From Halotia branconii CENA392 (GTDB taxonomy: Bacteria; Cyanobacteriota; Cyanobacteriia; Cyanobacteriales; Nostocaceae), in contig NZ_CP124543.1 in NCBI RefSeq assembly GCF_029953635.1, positions 4,443,455 through 4,507,454 of the forward strand: a stretch of DNA of 64,000 nt, written 5' to 3'. A model generated the notes under the pieces. The model had not been told where the DNA came from, searched no databases, and worked only from the letters and a program-made list of their open reading frames with translations. Positions 62,387 through 64,000 of this stretch are shown piece after piece. The position numbers were made by a program, and so were the translations under genes. The stretch's first letter is position 1, and each line of letters starts with the position of its first letter.

Positions 62387-64000
62387 TCATCCACCTCTAG
62401 CAATCAAAAATGCCTCTGCTATAGGGCCTAAAACAAGTGCAGGAAAGAAGGTAAGAGCGCCAAGAATTAAAATCACTCCGCTTGTAACTCCTGTGAAGAG
62501 TCTAGTGTCAGTTCTGAGAGTGCCGGTGGTAACAGGAACAGGTTGCTTGCGAGACATATTATCCGCCAAAAGCAACAGTGCAATAATCGCGATATAACGT
62601 CCTGCCAAAATACTGACACTCGTGCTGAGATTCCACCACAGAGTGTTATCACTTAATCCTTCAAAGCCAGAACCGTTATTCGCTGCGGCGGAAGCGTATT
62701 CGTAAACTACCTGGGAAACTCCATGAAAACCTGGGTTACTAATACCTGAAAGGATATCGGGAAAGCCGAAAGTAATAGCCCAAGGAATGAGAATAGCAAA
62801 GGGGTGAACTAATAAAACAACGCTGGCTAGGACAATTTCTGGTTTCTCAATTTTGCGTCCTAAAAATTCTGGTGTCCGTCCCACCATTAACCCAGTCAAG
62901 AACACCGCCAAAATTAGATAAATAAATAGGTAAGCTGTACCAGTTCCTTGACCTCCCCAAATAATTTGCAAAAACATATTAAAGAGAGTGGCAAATCCTC
63001 CAGGCGGCATCAAAGAATCATGCATACCATTAACAGCACCACACATAGTTGCTGTAGTCATGACTGCCCAAAGTGCTGTTTGCGCCCATCCAAATCGAAC
63101 TTCTTTGCCTTCTAAATTGGGTTGTTGTTCTCCTAATAGTGAGTTAACAAGGGGATTTCCTGGAAATTCACCTACTGCGGCAACACCTACTAAAAAGACA
63201 AAGATGATGAAGACCATCCAAAACACTAACCATGCTTGTTTACGGTTGTTAGCAAATATGCCGTAAGTGTAAATCAGTGCTGTGGGAATAGAAATCATTG
63301 CCCACATTTCTAATAAGTTCGTAAAGCCGTTGGGATTTTCAAAAGGATGGGCTGAGTTGATTCCAAAAAAGCCACCACCGTTTTCTCCTAGTTCTTTAAT
63401 AATTTCAAAATGTGCAACCAGGCCACGGGCAATTACTTGAGTTGCACCCTCTAAGGTGGTTGCTGTAGCCGGGCCTGCCAAGGTTTCGGGTATACCCGCC
63501 AAAATCAATAACAAGCCACCAATCACAGATATTGGTAACAAAATTCGTGTGATTGACTTAATTAAATCGCTGTAAAAGTTGCCTAATGGTCTACCAGTTA
63601 AACCGCGAATAAAGGCAATTCCTACTGCTAAACCAGTCGCCGCTGAAGTAAACATCAAGAACCCAAGGGCAAAAGTTTGACTAGCATAGCTAAAGGTTGT
63701 CTCACCAGAATAATGCTGTTGATTGGTATTAGTGACAAAGGAAAGTGTAGTGTGCAGTGCTAAATCCCAACTTGGCGCACCTAAATTTGTAGGATTTAGC
63801 GGCAACCATCCTTGCAGCATCAGGATTAAATAAACTAAAATCCCCATGACAAGATTGCTATACAGTACTGTTTTGGCATACTGCCAACCTGTCATTTCTT
63901 CTTGGGGACGTATACCACTAAAGGCATAAATAGCTTTTTCTAGAGGATTTATTACTGCATCAAGGATTATTTTTTCTCCCATAAAAACGCGAGCTATATA
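62387..64000 (-). CDS. kdpA: Potassium-transporting ATPase subunit A (5' end beyond the window)
   Basis: KdpA is the potassium-selective channel-like subunit. It is open through the window edge: upstream of the ATG at 63982 the frame continues as YIARVF before [20 protein letters not shown], matching the family, so the real start lies outside. Selectivity-loop regions are visible: [50 protein letters not shown]-type segments and [12 protein letters not shown]. The C-terminus ends [12 protein letters not shown]. It heads the kdpA-B-F/G-C-D order. The gap to kdpB (62267-62386) holds a CCCCTGCTCCCCCTGC filler near the kdpA stop. Confidence 0.93.
   Translation of the reverse strand, partial: YIARVFMGEKIILDAVINPLEKAIYAFSGIRPQEEMTGWQYAKTVLYSNLVMGILVYLILMLQGWLPLNPTNLGAPSWDLALHTTLSFVTNTNQQHYSGETTFSYASQTFALGFLMFTSAATGLAVGIAFIRGLTGRPLGNFYSDLIKSITRILLPISVIGGLLLILAGIPETLAGPATATTLEGATQVIARGLVAHFEIIKELGENGGGFFGINSAHPFENPNGFTNLLEMWAMISIPTALIYTYGIFANNRKQAWLVFWMVFIIFVFLVGVAAVGEFPGNPLVNSLLGEQQPNLEGKEVRFGWAQTALWAVMTTATMCGAVNGMHDSLMPPGGFATLFNMFLQIIWGGQGTGTAYLFIYLILAVFLTGLMVGRTPEFLGRKIEKPEIVLASVVLLVHPFAILIPWAITFGFPDILSGISNPGFHGVSQVVYEYASAAANNGSGFEGLSDNTLWWNLSTSVSILAGRYIAIIALLLLADNMSRKQPVPVTTGTLRTDTRLFTGVTSGVILILGALTFFPALVLGPIAEAFLIARGG

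Noticed and set aside
63982-63984. ATG 63982 as the kdpA start
   Set aside because: The frame stays open to the window edge and reads YIARVF before this Met, matching internal KdpA sequence.

Overview
The window reads as chromosomal DNA of a filamentous, probably heterocyst-forming cyanobacterium of the Nostoc/Calothrix/Anabaena kind. Signs are the frequent HIP1 octamer GCGATCGC, Ycf46, a split pntA1-pntA2-pntB transhydrogenase, CrtO ketolase, DUF2808, PEP-CTERM and SLH surface proteins, a Ser/Thr kinase with TPR repeats, a kdpD reduced to its N-terminal half, and many dispersed short palindromic repeats. I cannot name the species. I saw no rRNA, tRNA or CRISPR array.

Layout. 1-2350: ycf46 and a long block of dispersed repeats. 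2351-3492: an IS630-family element whose transposase appears to need a -1 frameshift. 3597-6188: a two-gene NACHT receptor/small-partner locus. 6219-9907 (minus): core cluster rpmH-rnpA-PH protein-yidC-R3H protein-yceD. 10216-18089: DUF2808 protein, transhydrogenase pntA1/A2/B, a PotA-like ATPase and PBP2. 18629-25361: J-domain-like protein, PhoD-like phosphatase, a decayed HTH gene hit by two mobile sequences, Uma2 nuclease and CDF transporter. 25436-29062: ROK kinase and a zone of decay with two PIN-toxin modules, one intact and one broken, plus creatininase and universal-stress-protein remnants. 29286-31597: aminopeptidase P and an MtfA-like peptidase. 31703-35371 (minus): a second receptor locus, a Bell-like small protein followed by an nSTAND1-WD40 protein. 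35946-45700: PEP-CTERM protein, crtO, DUF2993, an HTH/truncated-PIN pair, a two-gene ABC exporter and DUF4058. 45838-53394: SLH protein, an IF-3-like protein, an ion channel, a methyltransferase, an HpnI-like glycosyltransferase, a SyrD-type ABC exporter and DUF2237. 53734-55851: Ser/Thr kinase with TPRs. 55853-64000 (minus): kdpA-kdpB-kdpF/G-kdpC-kdpD, with kdpB split by an IS4-family element that left a 12-bp target duplication; kdpA runs off the window.

The most interesting content is two independent, differently coded pairs that look like NLR-type amyloid signalling systems. In each pair a small helical protein and an adjacent STAND NTPase carry matching short motifs. At 31703-35371 both share GVAGxNSGTVNI (C-terminus of the small protein, N-terminus of the receptor). 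At 3597-6188 both share a RHIM/PP-like core, VQVGQAAGDI and AQIGQAGRDL. The WD40 sensor of the first has eleven near-identical 42-residue repeats that vary at only a few positions, the pattern of a rapidly diversifying recognition domain. By family analogy these would be regulated cell-death or abortive-defence switches. That role is inference; the motif pairing and gene arrangement are visible in the sequence.

Secondary points are an IF-3-like gene that seems to start at an AUC codon, a palindromic repeat supplying the stop codons of two convergent genes, an ion channel with a non-GYG filter, and several repeat families nested in one another.
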